Below, piece by piece: positions 51,446 to 60,387 of a DNA stretch of 64,000 bases. The stretch is from Acidisoma sp965199065 (lineage in GTDB: Bacteria > Pseudomonadota > Alphaproteobacteria > Acetobacterales > Acetobacteraceae). Made by a program: the position numbers and the translations under genes. How positions within the stretch are numbered: the stretch's first letter is position 1; every line of letters begins with the position of its first letter. The stretch spans positions 1,426,001 to 1,490,000 of the forward strand of contig NZ_CBDAQN010000003.1 of the NCBI RefSeq assembly GCF_965199065.1, in the 5' to 3' direction. Under the pieces are notes generated by a model. The model saw nothing but the letters and a program-made list of their open reading frames with translations. It ran no database searches and was not told where the DNA came from.

Positions 51446-53350
51446 CTACTCCGCCGCGTTCGCGGCAATGGCCCGTTCGGCCCGGGCGCCCTCTTCCTGC
51501 TCGGATTGAGCCGCCCACATCCCAGCATAGATGCCGCCTCGGGCAAGCAAATTCCAGTGGCTGCCCCGCTCGACCACGCGGCCACCCTCCAGCACAAGGA
51601 TTTCGTCGGCATCCACGACCGTGGAGAGGCGATGAGCGATCGTCAGCGTCGTCCTGTTCCGCGCGACCGCCCGGAGCGCCGCCTGGATTTCTTGCTCGGT
51701 ATTGGTGTCGAGCGCGCTGGTCGCCTCATCCAGCACCAGGATGCGCGGGTCCTTGAGCAGCGTCCGCGCAATCGCCACCCGCTGCTTCTCGCCGCCTGAG
51801 AGCTTCAGGCCCCGCTCGCCGACCTTCGTCTCGTAGCCGAGGGGCAGCGTCAGGATGAAATCATGCAGCTGGGCGTGCCGCGCCGCTTCCTCGATTTCCT
51901 CCGGCGATGCGGTTGGGCGGCCATAGGCGATGTTGTAGCGGATGGTGTCGTTGAACAGCACCGTATCCTGGGGCACGACCCCGATCGCCGCCCGCAGGCT
52001 GTCCTGAGTGAGGTCCCGGATGTCCTCGCCACCGATGCGGATGCTGCCCTCGCCCACGTCATAGAAGCGGAACAGCAGGCGGGTGAGCGTCGATTTGCCG
52101 GCGCCCGTCGGCCCGACGATGGCGAGGTTTCCGCCCGGCGGGATCGCGAAGCTCACGCCCTTCAGGATCGCCCGGTCAGGGCCGTAGCCGAAATGGATGT
52201 CCTCGAAGGCGAGCGTCGGCGCCGCGCTGCCCGGCGCCAGCTCATGCGCATCGGGGCTGTCGGTGACCTCGGCGCCCACCTGCATGAGGCGGAACATGTG
52301 CTCGGTGTCGACGAGCCCCTGCTTCAGCTCGCGGTAGACGAAGCCGAGAAAGGTCAGCGGCGTGTAGAGCTGCATGAGGTAGGTGTTGGCCAGCACGAAG
52401 CGCCCGACCGTCATGTGGCCGGAGGCGACCCCGGTCGCCGAGAGCATCATGATGGCCGCGAGGCCGAGCGCGATGATGACCGACTGCCCGATATTGAGCA
52501 TGTTGAGCGTCACCTGCGACCGCACGGCCGCGCGCTCGTATTTCGCCAGCGCCGTATCGAACCGCGCCGCCTCGTGCCGCTCGTTGCCGAAGTATTTCAC
52601 GGTCTCGTAGTTCAGCAGGCTGTCGACCGCCTTGGTCTGCGCGTCGGCGTCGCTGTCGTTCATCAGCCGCCGGAACCGCACCCGGTAGTTGGTGAAGGTG
52701 AGGGTGAAGCCGACATAGAGGCCGACCGCGATCAGGGTCGTGGCCGCGTAGCGCCAGTCGAACAGGCGCCACAGGATGATGGTGACCATCGCCAACTCGA
52801 ACAGCGTCGGGATGATGTTGAAGATCGCGAACCTCAGCACCTGCTCGATGCCGTTGGTGCCGCGGTCGATGGCACGGGAGAGGCCGCCGGTGTGCCGGTC
52901 GAGGTGGAAGCGCAGCGACAGCCGGTGCAGATGCTCGAAGGTCTGCAGCGCGATCCGCCGCACCGCGCGCTGCTGCACGGCGGCGAAAACCGCGTCCCGC
53001 AGCTCCGCGAAGGCCCCCGAGGCGATGCGCAGCAGGCAGTAGCCGATGATGAGCGCCACGGGGACGGTGATGGCGGCCGAGGCTGGGCCGCCGCCGAGAG
53101 CATGCGCGCCTTTGGGCGCCAGATGATCCACCGCGCGGCTGTAGAGGATGGGGATGTAGACCGTCGCCACCTTGGCCAGGATCAGACAGGCGACAGCGGC
53201 ACTGACGCGCAGCTTCGCCACCGGGTCGCCGGGCGGCCAGAGATAGGGCAACAGCATCCGCACGGTATGCGCTGCCGTATCCTTCTTCGTGGCGGCGGCC
53301 GCCGTGCTATCCAGGGGGTTCGTTGGGGAGGCTGTCGCCATTCTCCGCAT
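51446..53350 (-). CDS. Atm1/HMT1-type ABC exporter
   Basis: This 634-residue ABC half-exporter has six membrane spans and a C-terminal ATPase, and acts as a dimer. FHLDRHTGGLSRAIDRGT and the KAVDSLLNYETVKYFGNE block are hallmarks of the Atm1/ABCB7 group, which exports glutathione-linked sulfur or metal compounds. Walker A is GPTGAGKSTL, the signature is LSGGEKQRVA, and Walker B is ILVLDEATSALD. ATG 53350 is 39 bases from the divergent Nudix start. It may help detoxify metals with glutathione; iron-sulfur export is the mitochondrial role. Confidence 0.93.
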   Translation of the reverse strand: MRRMATASPTNPLDSTAAAATKKDTAAHTVRMLLPYLWPPGDPVAKLRVSAAVACLILAKVATVYIPILYSRAVDHLAPKGAHALGGGPASAAITVPVALIIGYCLLRIASGAFAELRDAVFAAVQQRAVRRIALQTFEHLHRLSLRFHLDRHTGGLSRAIDRGTNGIEQVLRFAIFNIIPTLFELAMVTIILWRLFDWRYAATTLIAVGLYVGFTLTFTNYRVRFRRLMNDSDADAQTKAVDSLLNYETVKYFGNERHEAARFDTALAKYERAAVRSQVTLNMLNIGQSVIIALGLAAIMMLSATGVASGHMTVGRFVLANTYLMQLYTPLTFLGFVYRELKQGLVDTEHMFRLMQVGAEVTDSPDAHELAPGSAAPTLAFEDIHFGYGPDRAILKGVSFAIPPGGNLAIVGPTGAGKSTLTRLLFRFYDVGEGSIRIGGEDIRDLTQDSLRAAIGVVPQDTVLFNDTIRYNIAYGRPTASPEEIEEAARHAQLHDFILTLPLGYETKVGERGLKLSGGEKQRVAIARTLLKDPRILVLDEATSALDTNTEQEIQAALRAVARNRTTLTIAHRLSTVVDADEILVLEGGRVVERGSHWNLLARGGIYAGMWAAQSEQEEGARAERAIAANAAE

Positions 53351-53389
53351 GTCGCACGGCCTCCTTCACTCTGCAAAGGTCCCTCTCGC

Positions 53390-54244
53390 ATGGCTGACGA
53401 TGCCACTGGAATGTTCATGCGGCATCTACGCCTGTGCCGGAACGCCGTCCTGCCCGGCGAGCGGCTGCCGTTCCGCATCGGCGCCGACGCCGTGGGCTGG
53501 CTGCGCCCGGCCTTCGCGGGCGAGCTGAGCCGGAAGACGAGCCTCGCCCACGATGCCGACGGCGGCATCACCCTGCCTGCCGGGCGCGCGGCGGAACTGC
53601 CAGCCATCGCCGAGCATCTGGGCCAGCAAGGGCAATACCGGCTGCGGGGGGAAGCCTTCGACGTGCGAGTGAACGAGGACACGCCACCGATCACCATCGT
53701 CGACCGAGGCGCCGTGCCTTCCTTCGGCATCACCTCGCGCGGCGTCCACTGCAACGGCCTCGTCGAGCGCGCCGACGGACTTCATCTCTGGGTCGCCCGG
53801 CGGGCGGCGAACAAGCTGCTCGACCCCGGCAAGCTCGACCATATCGTGGCCGGCGGCATCTCGGCCGGGATGGGTCCGCTCGACACGCTGCTCAAGGAAG
53901 CCGGGGAGGAGGCCGCCGTGCCCCTGGCTCTCATCAGCCAGGCGCGGGCAGTGGGCCGTATCCGCTACGACATGGAGCGGGCGGAGGGCCTGCGCCGCGA
54001 CCTGCTCTATTGCTACGACCTCGACCTACCGGAGGATTTCATCCCTCAACCCAGTGACGGCGAGGTGGAAGCGTTCGAGCTCTGGCCGATCGGCAGGGCG
54101 GTAGAAGCGGTCCGCGACGGCGACAGCTTCAAATTCAATGTCAGTCTGGTGCTGATCGACCTGTTCCTGCGGCAGGGGCTGATCGGTCCCGGCGACGGTG
54201 CCGCCGCGCTCCGGCGCGAACTTGATCACAATGTATCAGATTGA
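53390..54244 (+). CDS. Nudix hydrolase with DUF4743 N-terminal domain
   Basis: This 284-residue protein joins a DUF4743 N-terminal region to a Nudix domain. The Nudix box is AGGISAGMGPLDTLLKEAGEEA near residue 170. The whole resembles the TPK-linked Nudix hydrolases of fungi and plants (thiamine-pyrophosphate or oxothiamine hydrolase). AAAGG precedes ATG 53390. It is divergent from the Atm1-like exporter and followed by an AT-rich gap before lpxC. A role in removing damaged thiamine forms is possible but unproved. Confidence 0.9.
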   Translation: MADDATGMFMRHLRLCRNAVLPGERLPFRIGADAVGWLRPAFAGELSRKTSLAHDADGGITLPAGRAAELPAIAEHLGQQGQYRLRGEAFDVRVNEDTPPITIVDRGAVPSFGITSRGVHCNGLVERADGLHLWVARRAANKLLDPGKLDHIVAGGISAGMGPLDTLLKEAGEEAAVPLALISQARAVGRIRYDMERAEGLRRDLLYCYDLDLPEDFIPQPSDGEVEAFELWPIGRAVEAVRDGDSFKFNVSLVLIDLFLRQGLIGPGDGAAALRRELDHNVSD

Positions 54245-54299
54245 AATATGCAAATCTTATAAAAACAGTTTGTTATGCGGTAACACTGGGCAACAATCA

Positions 54300-54328
54300 T
54301 TGACTGGCGGTCGCACCCCGGGAATGCT
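54300..54328 (+). promoter_or_regulatory. Possible promoter upstream of lpxC
   Basis: TTGACT at 54300-54305 resembles a sigma-70 -35 box, and AATGCT at 54323-54328 is a weak -10 at the correct 17-base spacing. It lies in the AT-rich stretch 54245-54378 between the Nudix gene and lpxC. The -10 matches only three of six positions, so this is tentative. Confidence 0.3.
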
Positions 54329-54396
54329 TTCTTCCGCTTGCATTAACAAGCGGCAAACGGCCGCTTATCTCGGTTGTAATGGAGGGGCGCACGGTG

Positions 54397-55380
54397 ATGG
54401 ATGGTCTGCCGGGATACTACACGGAGACGGCGATCCCGGCGGCTTCGCGAACCCTGCGCAACGCGATCGACTGCCGCGGCACCGGGCTGCACAGCGGGCT
54501 GGAAACGCGGCTGGCCCTCATTCCCGCCGGACCCGGCCACGGCATCGTGTTCCGCCGCGTCGATCTCGGCATCGACATCCCGGCGCGGCACGATTGCGTC
54601 TCGGATACGCGGCTCTGCACGCGGCTGGCATCGCCTGATCATCCCGAGGCCTCCATCGGAACGGTTGAGCACATCATGGCGGCGCTCGCGGCCGCTGGCG
54701 TCGACAACGTGCTGGTTGAGGTCGATGGGCCTGAAATCCCGATCTTCGATGGTTCGGCGGCGCCTTTCGTCTTCCTGATCGATTGTGCAGGCGTGGTCGA
54801 CCTTCCGGCCGCGCGCGAGATGATCGAGATCATGCGGCCAGTGCTCGTCAGCGACGGCGCCGCTTCCGCCAGCTTCGAGCCGCTGCCGGCCGGCGGCAGC
54901 TGGGTCGGGCTCGACATCTCGATGGCGATCGACTTCACCGCCGCCGCGATCGGCCGGCAATCTTTTGAACTTCGGGTTTCCGAACCGAGTTTCCGTGCCG
55001 AGGTTGCCGGCGCTCGGACGTTCGTGGAGGCACAGGAGGTCGAGCGGTTGCGCGCCGCCGGTCTGGCGCTCGGCGGCAGCCTCGACAACGCTGTCGTCGT
55101 CGATGGCGATGCGGTTCTGAACCCGGCGGGTCTTCGCTTCGGGAACGAGTGCGTCCGCCACAAGGTGCTCGACGCGGTCGGCGACCTGGCGCTGGCCGGC
55201 GCATGCATCATCGGGCGCTTCCGGGGCAACCGCTCTGGCCACCGGACCAACAATCTTCTTCTGCGCGCCCTGCTCTCCGATCCCAGCGCCTTCCGCTACG
55301 TGACGGCGGGCGGTCTGCTCAGCCGCGGCTTCATCAGCGCGGGGCAGATGCCGATGGGTCTGGCCGCCGCCGCCGCGTGA
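54397..55380 (+). CDS. lpxC: UDP-3-O-acyl-N-acetylglucosamine deacetylase
   Basis: LpxC is the zinc deacetylase that commits UDP-GlcNAc to lipid A. Zinc and catalytic motifs are TGLHSGLETRL, SIGTVEHIMAALAAAG and HKVLDAVGDLAL, and the internal PIFDGSAAPFV lies near residue 120. The start is ATG 54397 (or the preceding GTG), because GGAGGGG stands 9 bases upstream; ATG 54379 has no ribosome site. The 327 residues end after MPMGLAAAAA. It is not beside ftsZ or bamD, its common neighbours, but precedes a LolA-like gene. Confidence 0.97.
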   Translation: MDGLPGYYTETAIPAASRTLRNAIDCRGTGLHSGLETRLALIPAGPGHGIVFRRVDLGIDIPARHDCVSDTRLCTRLASPDHPEASIGTVEHIMAALAAAGVDNVLVEVDGPEIPIFDGSAAPFVFLIDCAGVVDLPAAREMIEIMRPVLVSDGAASASFEPLPAGGSWVGLDISMAIDFTAAAIGRQSFELRVSEPSFRAEVAGARTFVEAQEVERLRAAGLALGGSLDNAVVVDGDAVLNPAGLRFGNECVRHKVLDAVGDLALAGACIIGRFRGNRSGHRTNNLLLRALLSDPSAFRYVTAGGLLSRGFISAGQMPMGLAAAAA

Positions 55381-55458
55381 CGCGGCACACCATTCGGTAA
55401 TCCCGGCTTCACGCGGGCGCCCTTCTCAAGCGGTCGCGGGAGTGCCAAATGCGGCGCT

Positions 55459-56100
55459 ATGAACCGTCGCACCTTCCTCATGCTGGCCCCTCTGGTCGCA
55501 CTCCCGCTCGCCGCCGCACCGATGACCGGGGCGCAGGCACAGCTGGCGACCGCCCCTCCGAGGACGCCGCAGGATCAGGCCGATATCGCAGCGATCGAGC
55601 AACACCTCAACAGCATCCACACGATGCAGGCGCGCTTCCTGCAGGTCGACAACAACGGCAACACCATCGGCGGCAATGTCTGGATGCAACGGCCCGGGCG
55701 CATGCGCTTCGAATACGATCCGCCCGATCGGATGCTGCTCGTCGCCGGGCACGGGCTGCTCGTCTATTACGATCCGGCAGTCCGGCAGACGACGAACCTG
55801 TTCCTGTCGAGCACGCCCCTCGGACTGCTGCTGCAGGACAATCTGAAGCTCGCCGGCCCGGTGACCGTCACCGGCATCGCGCGGGCGACCGGGCAGATCC
55901 AGATCACCCTGGTGCGGACGAGCAACCCCTCGGGCGGGACCATCACCCTGATCTTCGCGACCGATCCGCTCACCTTGCGAAGCTGGGTCATCCGCGACGC
56001 GCAGGGGCGCTCGACCCAGATCAGCCTCTATGACATGAAGTTCGGGGGCACCTTTCCTCAAAGCATGTTCACGTTCGTAGGGCCGCAGTTCGAACACTAG
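55459..56100 (+). CDS. lolA: LolA-like outer membrane lipoprotein carrier
   Basis: LolA carries lipoproteins through the periplasm to the outer membrane. The signal peptide (RRTFLMLAPLVALPLAAAP) is clear. The mature part shows the half-barrel strands: MQARFLQVDNNGNTIGGNVWMQRPGRMRFEYDPP and LLVAGHGLLVYYDP, and the family W-x2-D-like segment in SWVIRDAQGRSTQISLYD. Length 213 is normal. It follows lpxC by 78 bases, in an envelope-biogenesis setting. LolCDE is not seen in the window, so a DUF1571/DUF4292-type relative is still possible. Confidence 0.9.
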   Translation: MNRRTFLMLAPLVALPLAAAPMTGAQAQLATAPPRTPQDQADIAAIEQHLNSIHTMQARFLQVDNNGNTIGGNVWMQRPGRMRFEYDPPDRMLLVAGHGLLVYYDPAVRQTTNLFLSSTPLGLLLQDNLKLAGPVTVTGIARATGQIQITLVRTSNPSGGTITLIFATDPLTLRSWVIRDAQGRSTQISLYDMKFGGTFPQSMFTFVGPQFEH

Positions 56101-56184
56101 TTCGATTACCGACGGCGGTCATGGTGCAGTGCGGCAAAAGCCTGTAGGGAAGCCCGCTTACACTGACCCGCGGCACCTGTTCCC

Positions 56185-57819
56185 ATGATCCAGATCGACG
56201 GCCTCGTCTTCAACGCCTGGGGACGCCGCTTCTTCGACCGCGCCAGCGTCACGCTGCCGGTCAACTCGAAGGTCGGCCTCGTCGGCCGCAACGGCGTCGG
56301 CAAGTCGACGCTGTTCAAGCTCATCCTCGGATCGCTGCAGCCCGATAGCGGCGAGATCCTCGTGCCGCGCGCCGCCCGGATCGCGGCGGTCGACCAGGAA
56401 CACGCGGCGACGCCCATCTCGCTGATCGAGACGATCCTCGCCGCCGACTCTGAGCGCGACGCCCTCTACACCGAGCTGGAGACGGCAGAACCCGAGCGGA
56501 TGGGCGACATCTACATGCGGCTGAACGAGATCGACGCCGACCGCGCGCCGGCGCGGGCCGCCGAAATCCTCAGCGGCCTCGGCTTCTCCACCGAGGACCT
56601 CGAGCGCCCGATGGCTGAGTTCTCGGGCGGCTGGCGCATGCGCGTGGCGCTTGCCTCGGCGCTGTTCGCGGAGCCCGACCTGCTGCTGCTCGACGAACCG
56701 ACCAACTATCTCGATCTCGAGGGCGCGCTGTGGCTGGAGGCGCGGCTGCAGAAATATCCGCATTCGGCGCTCATCATCAGCCACGACCGCGAGCTGCTGA
56801 ACAACTCGGTGCAGCACATCCTGCATGTGAGCGAGGGCAAGCTAGACCTCTATACCGGCGGCTATGACGACTTCGAGCGGCGGCGGGCCGAGAAGCTGCG
56901 GCTGCTATCGGCCTCGCGGGCGAAGCAGGAGGCCGAGCGGGCGCATCTGCAGAGCTTCGTCGACCGCTTCCGGGCGACCGCCAGCAAGGCGGCGCAGGCG
57001 CAGTCCCGCATGAAGCGCCTGGCGAAGCTGGAGCCGATCGGCGAGACGATCGAGGAGCGGGTGGCGCCGTTCCTGCTGCCCTCGCCCGCGCGGCCTCTGG
57101 CCCCGCCGCTGATGCGGCTCGAGAATGTGGATGTCGGCTACGGCGACGATCCTCCTATTCTGCGCGGGCTCGACCTGCGGCTCGACATCGACGACCGCAT
57201 CGGGCTGCTCGGCGTCAACGGCGCCGGCAAGTCGACCTTCGCCAAGATGGCGGCGGGCGCTTTGAAAATACGTTCCGGGCGGATGCAGCGCGAGGGGCGG
57301 ATCAAGGTCGGCTGGTTCCACCAGCATCAGATCGAGGCGTTGGACCCCGACGACACCCCCCTGGAGATCGTGCGGCGGTCGATGCCGGAGATCAGCGAAT
57401 CCACCCGGCGGTCAAGGCTCGCCCAATGGGGCCTGGGCTTCAGCAAGCAGGAGACGACGGTCTTCGACCTTTCCGGCGGCGAGCGCGCGCGTCTGCTGCT
57501 GAACCTCGTGGCGCAGGCGGCCCCGCATCTGCTGATCCTCGACGAGCCGACGAACCATCTCGACATCGACAGCCGGCGCGCGCTGCTCGACGCGCTGAAC
57601 GATTACGAGGGTGCGGTCATCCTCATCACCCATGACCGTTCGCTCATGGAGCTGGTGGCGGACCGGCTGTGGCTGGCGGCCGACGGCACGGTCGTGCCCT
57701 TCGATGGCGACATGGACGACTACGCGAAGTTCGTGCTGGAGCGGGCCAAGGGTGGCGCGCCGGCACCGACCCAGATCGCGCGCGAGGGCAAGAAGAAGAA
57801 AAAGAAGGCGGCTGCCTGA
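56185..57819 (+). CDS. ABC-F family ATPase
   Basis: This 544-residue soluble protein has two ABC ATPase modules and no membrane span, the ABC-F design. The first has GRNGVGKST, FSGGWRMRVALA and LLLLDEPTNYLD; the second has GVNGAGKST, LSGGERARLLL and LILDEPTNHLD. ABC-F proteins bind ribosomes and rescue or fine-tune translation. The C-terminal tail (about 10 Lys among the last 25 residues, after RAKGG) fits RNA binding. The YheS/Uup group is the closest guess. It follows the LolA-like gene and converges with the EamA gene. Confidence 0.93.
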   Translation: MIQIDGLVFNAWGRRFFDRASVTLPVNSKVGLVGRNGVGKSTLFKLILGSLQPDSGEILVPRAARIAAVDQEHAATPISLIETILAADSERDALYTELETAEPERMGDIYMRLNEIDADRAPARAAEILSGLGFSTEDLERPMAEFSGGWRMRVALASALFAEPDLLLLDEPTNYLDLEGALWLEARLQKYPHSALIISHDRELLNNSVQHILHVSEGKLDLYTGGYDDFERRRAEKLRLLSASRAKQEAERAHLQSFVDRFRATASKAAQAQSRMKRLAKLEPIGETIEERVAPFLLPSPARPLAPPLMRLENVDVGYGDDPPILRGLDLRLDIDDRIGLLGVNGAGKSTFAKMAAGALKIRSGRMQREGRIKVGWFHQHQIEALDPDDTPLEIVRRSMPEISESTRRSRLAQWGLGFSKQETTVFDLSGGERARLLLNLVAQAAPHLLILDEPTNHLDIDSRRALLDALNDYEGAVILITHDRSLMELVADRLWLAADGTVVPFDGDMDDYAKFVLERAKGGAPAPTQIAREGKKKKKKAAA

Positions 57820-57828
57820 GCCGCGCCG

Positions 57829-58752
57829 TCACTGAGGGTGAACCGGCGGATGCTGGGCGGTGACGCGCGGCTGCTTCACCTTCTCCCGCGCAAAGGTGAA
57901 CAGGCCGGCGCCGATGATGATGATGGCGCCGAGGATCATCACCCCGTCCAACCCGTCGCCGAACACCCCGTAGCCCAGGCCGATGCCCCACAGCATCTGG
58001 CTGTACTGCGTCGGCGCCACGATGCTTGCCGGGGCCATGCGGCCGCACACCATCATGAGGATGTTCCCGGCGGCGCCCATCAGCCCGTAGGACACAATGA
58101 AGATGAGGTCGTGGGCTGTCGGCACCACGAAATGAGGCAGACTCAGGACGAGCCCCGCCAACAGTGGCCCGATGAGACCGGCGCCGTAGAGCGAGGTCCG
58201 CTTCTCCGAATTGCCTAGGTGCCGCAGCAGCACGACCGTCACCGCGCCGGCGAAGCCACCGCAAAGCGCCGCGATGTGGCCCAGCTTCAGCGTCTCGAAC
58301 CCCGGCCGCAGCACGACCAGCACGCCTATGAAACCTACCACGACGGCCGACCAGCGCCGCCAGCCGACCGGCTCCTTAAGAAATATCACGGACAGGATGG
58401 TGACGAAGCCCGGCAGCAGGAACAGCAGGGCGAAGGCTTCCGCCATCGGCAGCTGCGTGAAGGCGACGACGGAGCAGACCGCCCCGACGACGGCCGCTCC
58501 GGCGCGAATGGTCCACATCCTGCGGTCACGGCAACGCACCAGATCGAGCCAGCGGTCGTCCTTCCCGCGCACGAACGGCACTGCGAGCAAACCGAGCAGG
58601 GAGCCAAAGAAGACGAGTTCGAACGGCGGCACCGCGCCATGGAGCGCCCGCACCGAAGCATCGCTCAAGGCATAGACGGCATAGCCCAGGAACGAGACGG
58701 CAACGCCCTGAACCGTTCTCCGCCGGGTGTCGTCGACGGCCGCTGGCTGCAT
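57829..58752 (-). CDS. EamA/DMT family transporter
   Basis: This 10-span membrane transporter of 307 residues belongs to the EamA (DMT) superfamily. Two EamA repeats are visible: LGYAVYALSDASVRALHG to VVVLRPGF, then GHIAALCGGFAGAVTVVLLR to FTFARE. EAFALLFLLPGFVTILSVIFLKE is the typical half-end. The substrate is unknown; relatives export amino acids, nucleotides or purines. It is downstream of hisI on the same strand (33 bases) and converges with the ABC-F gene. Confidence 0.92.
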   Translation of the reverse strand: MQPAAVDDTRRRTVQGVAVSFLGYAVYALSDASVRALHGAVPPFELVFFGSLLGLLAVPFVRGKDDRWLDLVRCRDRRMWTIRAGAAVVGAVCSVVAFTQLPMAEAFALLFLLPGFVTILSVIFLKEPVGWRRWSAVVVGFIGVLVVLRPGFETLKLGHIAALCGGFAGAVTVVLLRHLGNSEKRTSLYGAGLIGPLLAGLVLSLPHFVVPTAHDLIFIVSYGLMGAAGNILMMVCGRMAPASIVAPTQYSQMLWGIGLGYGVFGDGLDGVMILGAIIIIGAGLFTFAREKVKQPRVTAQHPPVHPQ

Positions 58753-58785
58753 CGCAATTTTACCTAGAGCTACGTAGGGAGACGG

Positions 58786-59184
58786 TCAGCCGCCGCCGTA
58801 AAGCACCTCGGGCGCAACCTCCGGCGCCGCGATCTCCACCAGCCCCTCGGGACGAGCGGCGCGGTAGAAGCAGCTCAGCCGCCCCGTATGGCAGGCAACG
58901 CCCGTCTGATCGACGAGCAGCAACAGCGTGTCCCCGTCGCAATCCACCCGAAGCTCCACCAGACGCTGCACCTGCCCGGAGCTTTCGCCCTTGCGCCAAA
59001 GGCGGTCACGGCTGCGGCTGAAGTAGCAGACGCGGCCGGTTTCCAGCGTCTCGGCCACCGCCGCGCGGTTCATCCAGGCCATCATCAGGACCGCACCGGT
59101 GTCATGCTGCTGGGCAATGGCAGGCACCAAGCCGTCGGCGTTGAAGGCGATCGCCGCCAGCACCTCGTCCGGCGGCTCAGACAT
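58786..59184 (-). CDS. hisI: Phosphoribosyl-AMP cyclohydrolase
   Basis: HisI opens the ring of phosphoribosyl-AMP in histidine synthesis. The 132 residues include LMMAWMNRAAVAETLETG, CYFSRSRDRLWRKGESSG and the metal-site VDCDGDTLLLLVDQTGVACHTG. ATG 59184 overlaps the metC 3' end by 8 bases, so it is translated with metC. It is a stand-alone cyclohydrolase without the HisE domain, as expected in alphaproteobacteria. Other his genes are not in the window. Confidence 0.96.
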   Translation of the reverse strand: MSEPPDEVLAAIAFNADGLVPAIAQQHDTGAVLMMAWMNRAAVAETLETGRVCYFSRSRDRLWRKGESSGQVQRLVELRVDCDGDTLLLLVDQTGVACHTGRLSCFYRAARPEGLVEIAAPEVAPEVLYGGG

Positions 59185-60385
59185 GCCCGAGGCAAGCGAA
59201 GCCGCGCTCCAGATCGTCCATGATATCGGCGGGGTCTTCCAGCCCGACATGCAGCCGCATGATCTCGCCGCCGAAGCGGCCGGAACCCGCCGTGCGGTGG
59301 ATCGAGCCCGTCGACGGCAGGACGAGGCTTTCGAAGCCGCCCCAGGACGCCCCGATCCCGATCAGGGTCATGCCGTCGATCATCGCGGCCACCGCCTCGA
59401 CCGAGTATTCGGGTTTGAAGACGACCCCGAACAGGCTGGACGCGCCGGTGAAGTCGCGCTGCCAGATCTCGTGCCCTGGCGAGCCCGGCAGCGCCGGATG
59501 CAGGACGCGCAGCACCTCGGGGCGCTCGGCGAGCCACCGGGCGACCTCCATCCCGTTCTGCATCTGCGTCTTCAACCGCACACCGAGGCTGCGGATGCCG
59601 CGCAACGCCAGCCAGCAATCGTCCGGGCTCGCATATTGCCCAAGCGCCATCGAGGCATCCCGCAGCCGCGCCCAGTCCGCGTCCGTCGCGACCGTGACCG
59701 CGCCGAGGATGATGTCGGAGTGGCCGCCGATATACTTGGTCGCCGCCTGGATCGAGATGTCGACGCCGTGGCGGAACGGCTGGAAGAAGTGGATGCCCCA
59801 GGTGTTGTCGATCATGACCTTGATACCGTGGGAATGGGCCACCGCCGCAAGCGCCGGCACATCCTGCACCTCGAAGGTATGGCTGCCGGGGCTTTCCAGG
59901 AACAGCACGGCGGTCTCGGGGCGGATCGACGCCTCCAGAGCCTCGGCCGTGGCCATCGGATCATAGTAGGTCGTGGCGATGCCGAGGCCGGCGAGCATCC
60001 CGTCGCAGAAACGCCGCGTCGGGCCGTAGACGTTGTCCGGCACGAGGACATGCTGGCCGGTCTTGAGGAACGCCAGCAGCGGCGTGGTGATGGCGGACAG
60101 CCCCGAAGAGACGATCTGGCAGCGCGTGCCGCCCTCGATCTCGGCGATCGCGTTTTCCAGCGCGAAATGCGTCGGCGTTCCATGGGTGCCGTAGACCAGC
60201 GCCTGCTCGTGCCGAAGCGCGCCCTGGCTCCGTTGATGGGCGAGGTTCGGGTGCAGCACCGTCGAGCCACGAACGAGCGGCGCGTTGACGAAGCCGTGCG
60301 CGCGAGACCCCGGCCGGCCGACCTGTGTCAGCCGCGTGCCGAAACCCTGGCTCTTCGCAGGCGCGTCTTTCTGGTCATCAGGCAT
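59177..60385 (-). CDS. metC: Cystathionine beta-lyase (MetC-like)
   Basis: This PLP enzyme of the Cys/Met metabolism family splits cystathionine to homocysteine, pyruvate and ammonia. The PLP lysine lies in SIQAATKYIGGHSDI; YGTHGTPTHFALENAIAE and LFLESPGSHTFEV are typical, and the C-terminal FGGEIMRLHVGLEDP matches MetC. The start is ATG 60385 just 2 bases after the sseA stop. The frame extends upstream to 60436 but that overlaps sseA. A related gamma-lyase cannot be excluded. Confidence 0.9.
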   Translation of the reverse strand: MPDDQKDAPAKSQGFGTRLTQVGRPGSRAHGFVNAPLVRGSTVLHPNLAHQRSQGALRHEQALVYGTHGTPTHFALENAIAEIEGGTRCQIVSSGLSAITTPLLAFLKTGQHVLVPDNVYGPTRRFCDGMLAGLGIATTYYDPMATAEALEASIRPETAVLFLESPGSHTFEVQDVPALAAVAHSHGIKVMIDNTWGIHFFQPFRHGVDISIQAATKYIGGHSDIILGAVTVATDADWARLRDASMALGQYASPDDCWLALRGIRSLGVRLKTQMQNGMEVARWLAERPEVLRVLHPALPGSPGHEIWQRDFTGASSLFGVVFKPEYSVEAVAAMIDGMTLIGIGASWGGFESLVLPSTGSIHRTAGSGRFGGEIMRLHVGLEDPADIMDDLERGFACLGHV

Positions 60386-60387
60386 CG

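Noticed and set aside
51863..53389. Long upstream extension of the Nudix gene opposite the ABC exporter
   Set aside because: The extension is antisense to the ABC gene and lacks protein-like features; the ATG at 53390 with AAAGG is a normal start.
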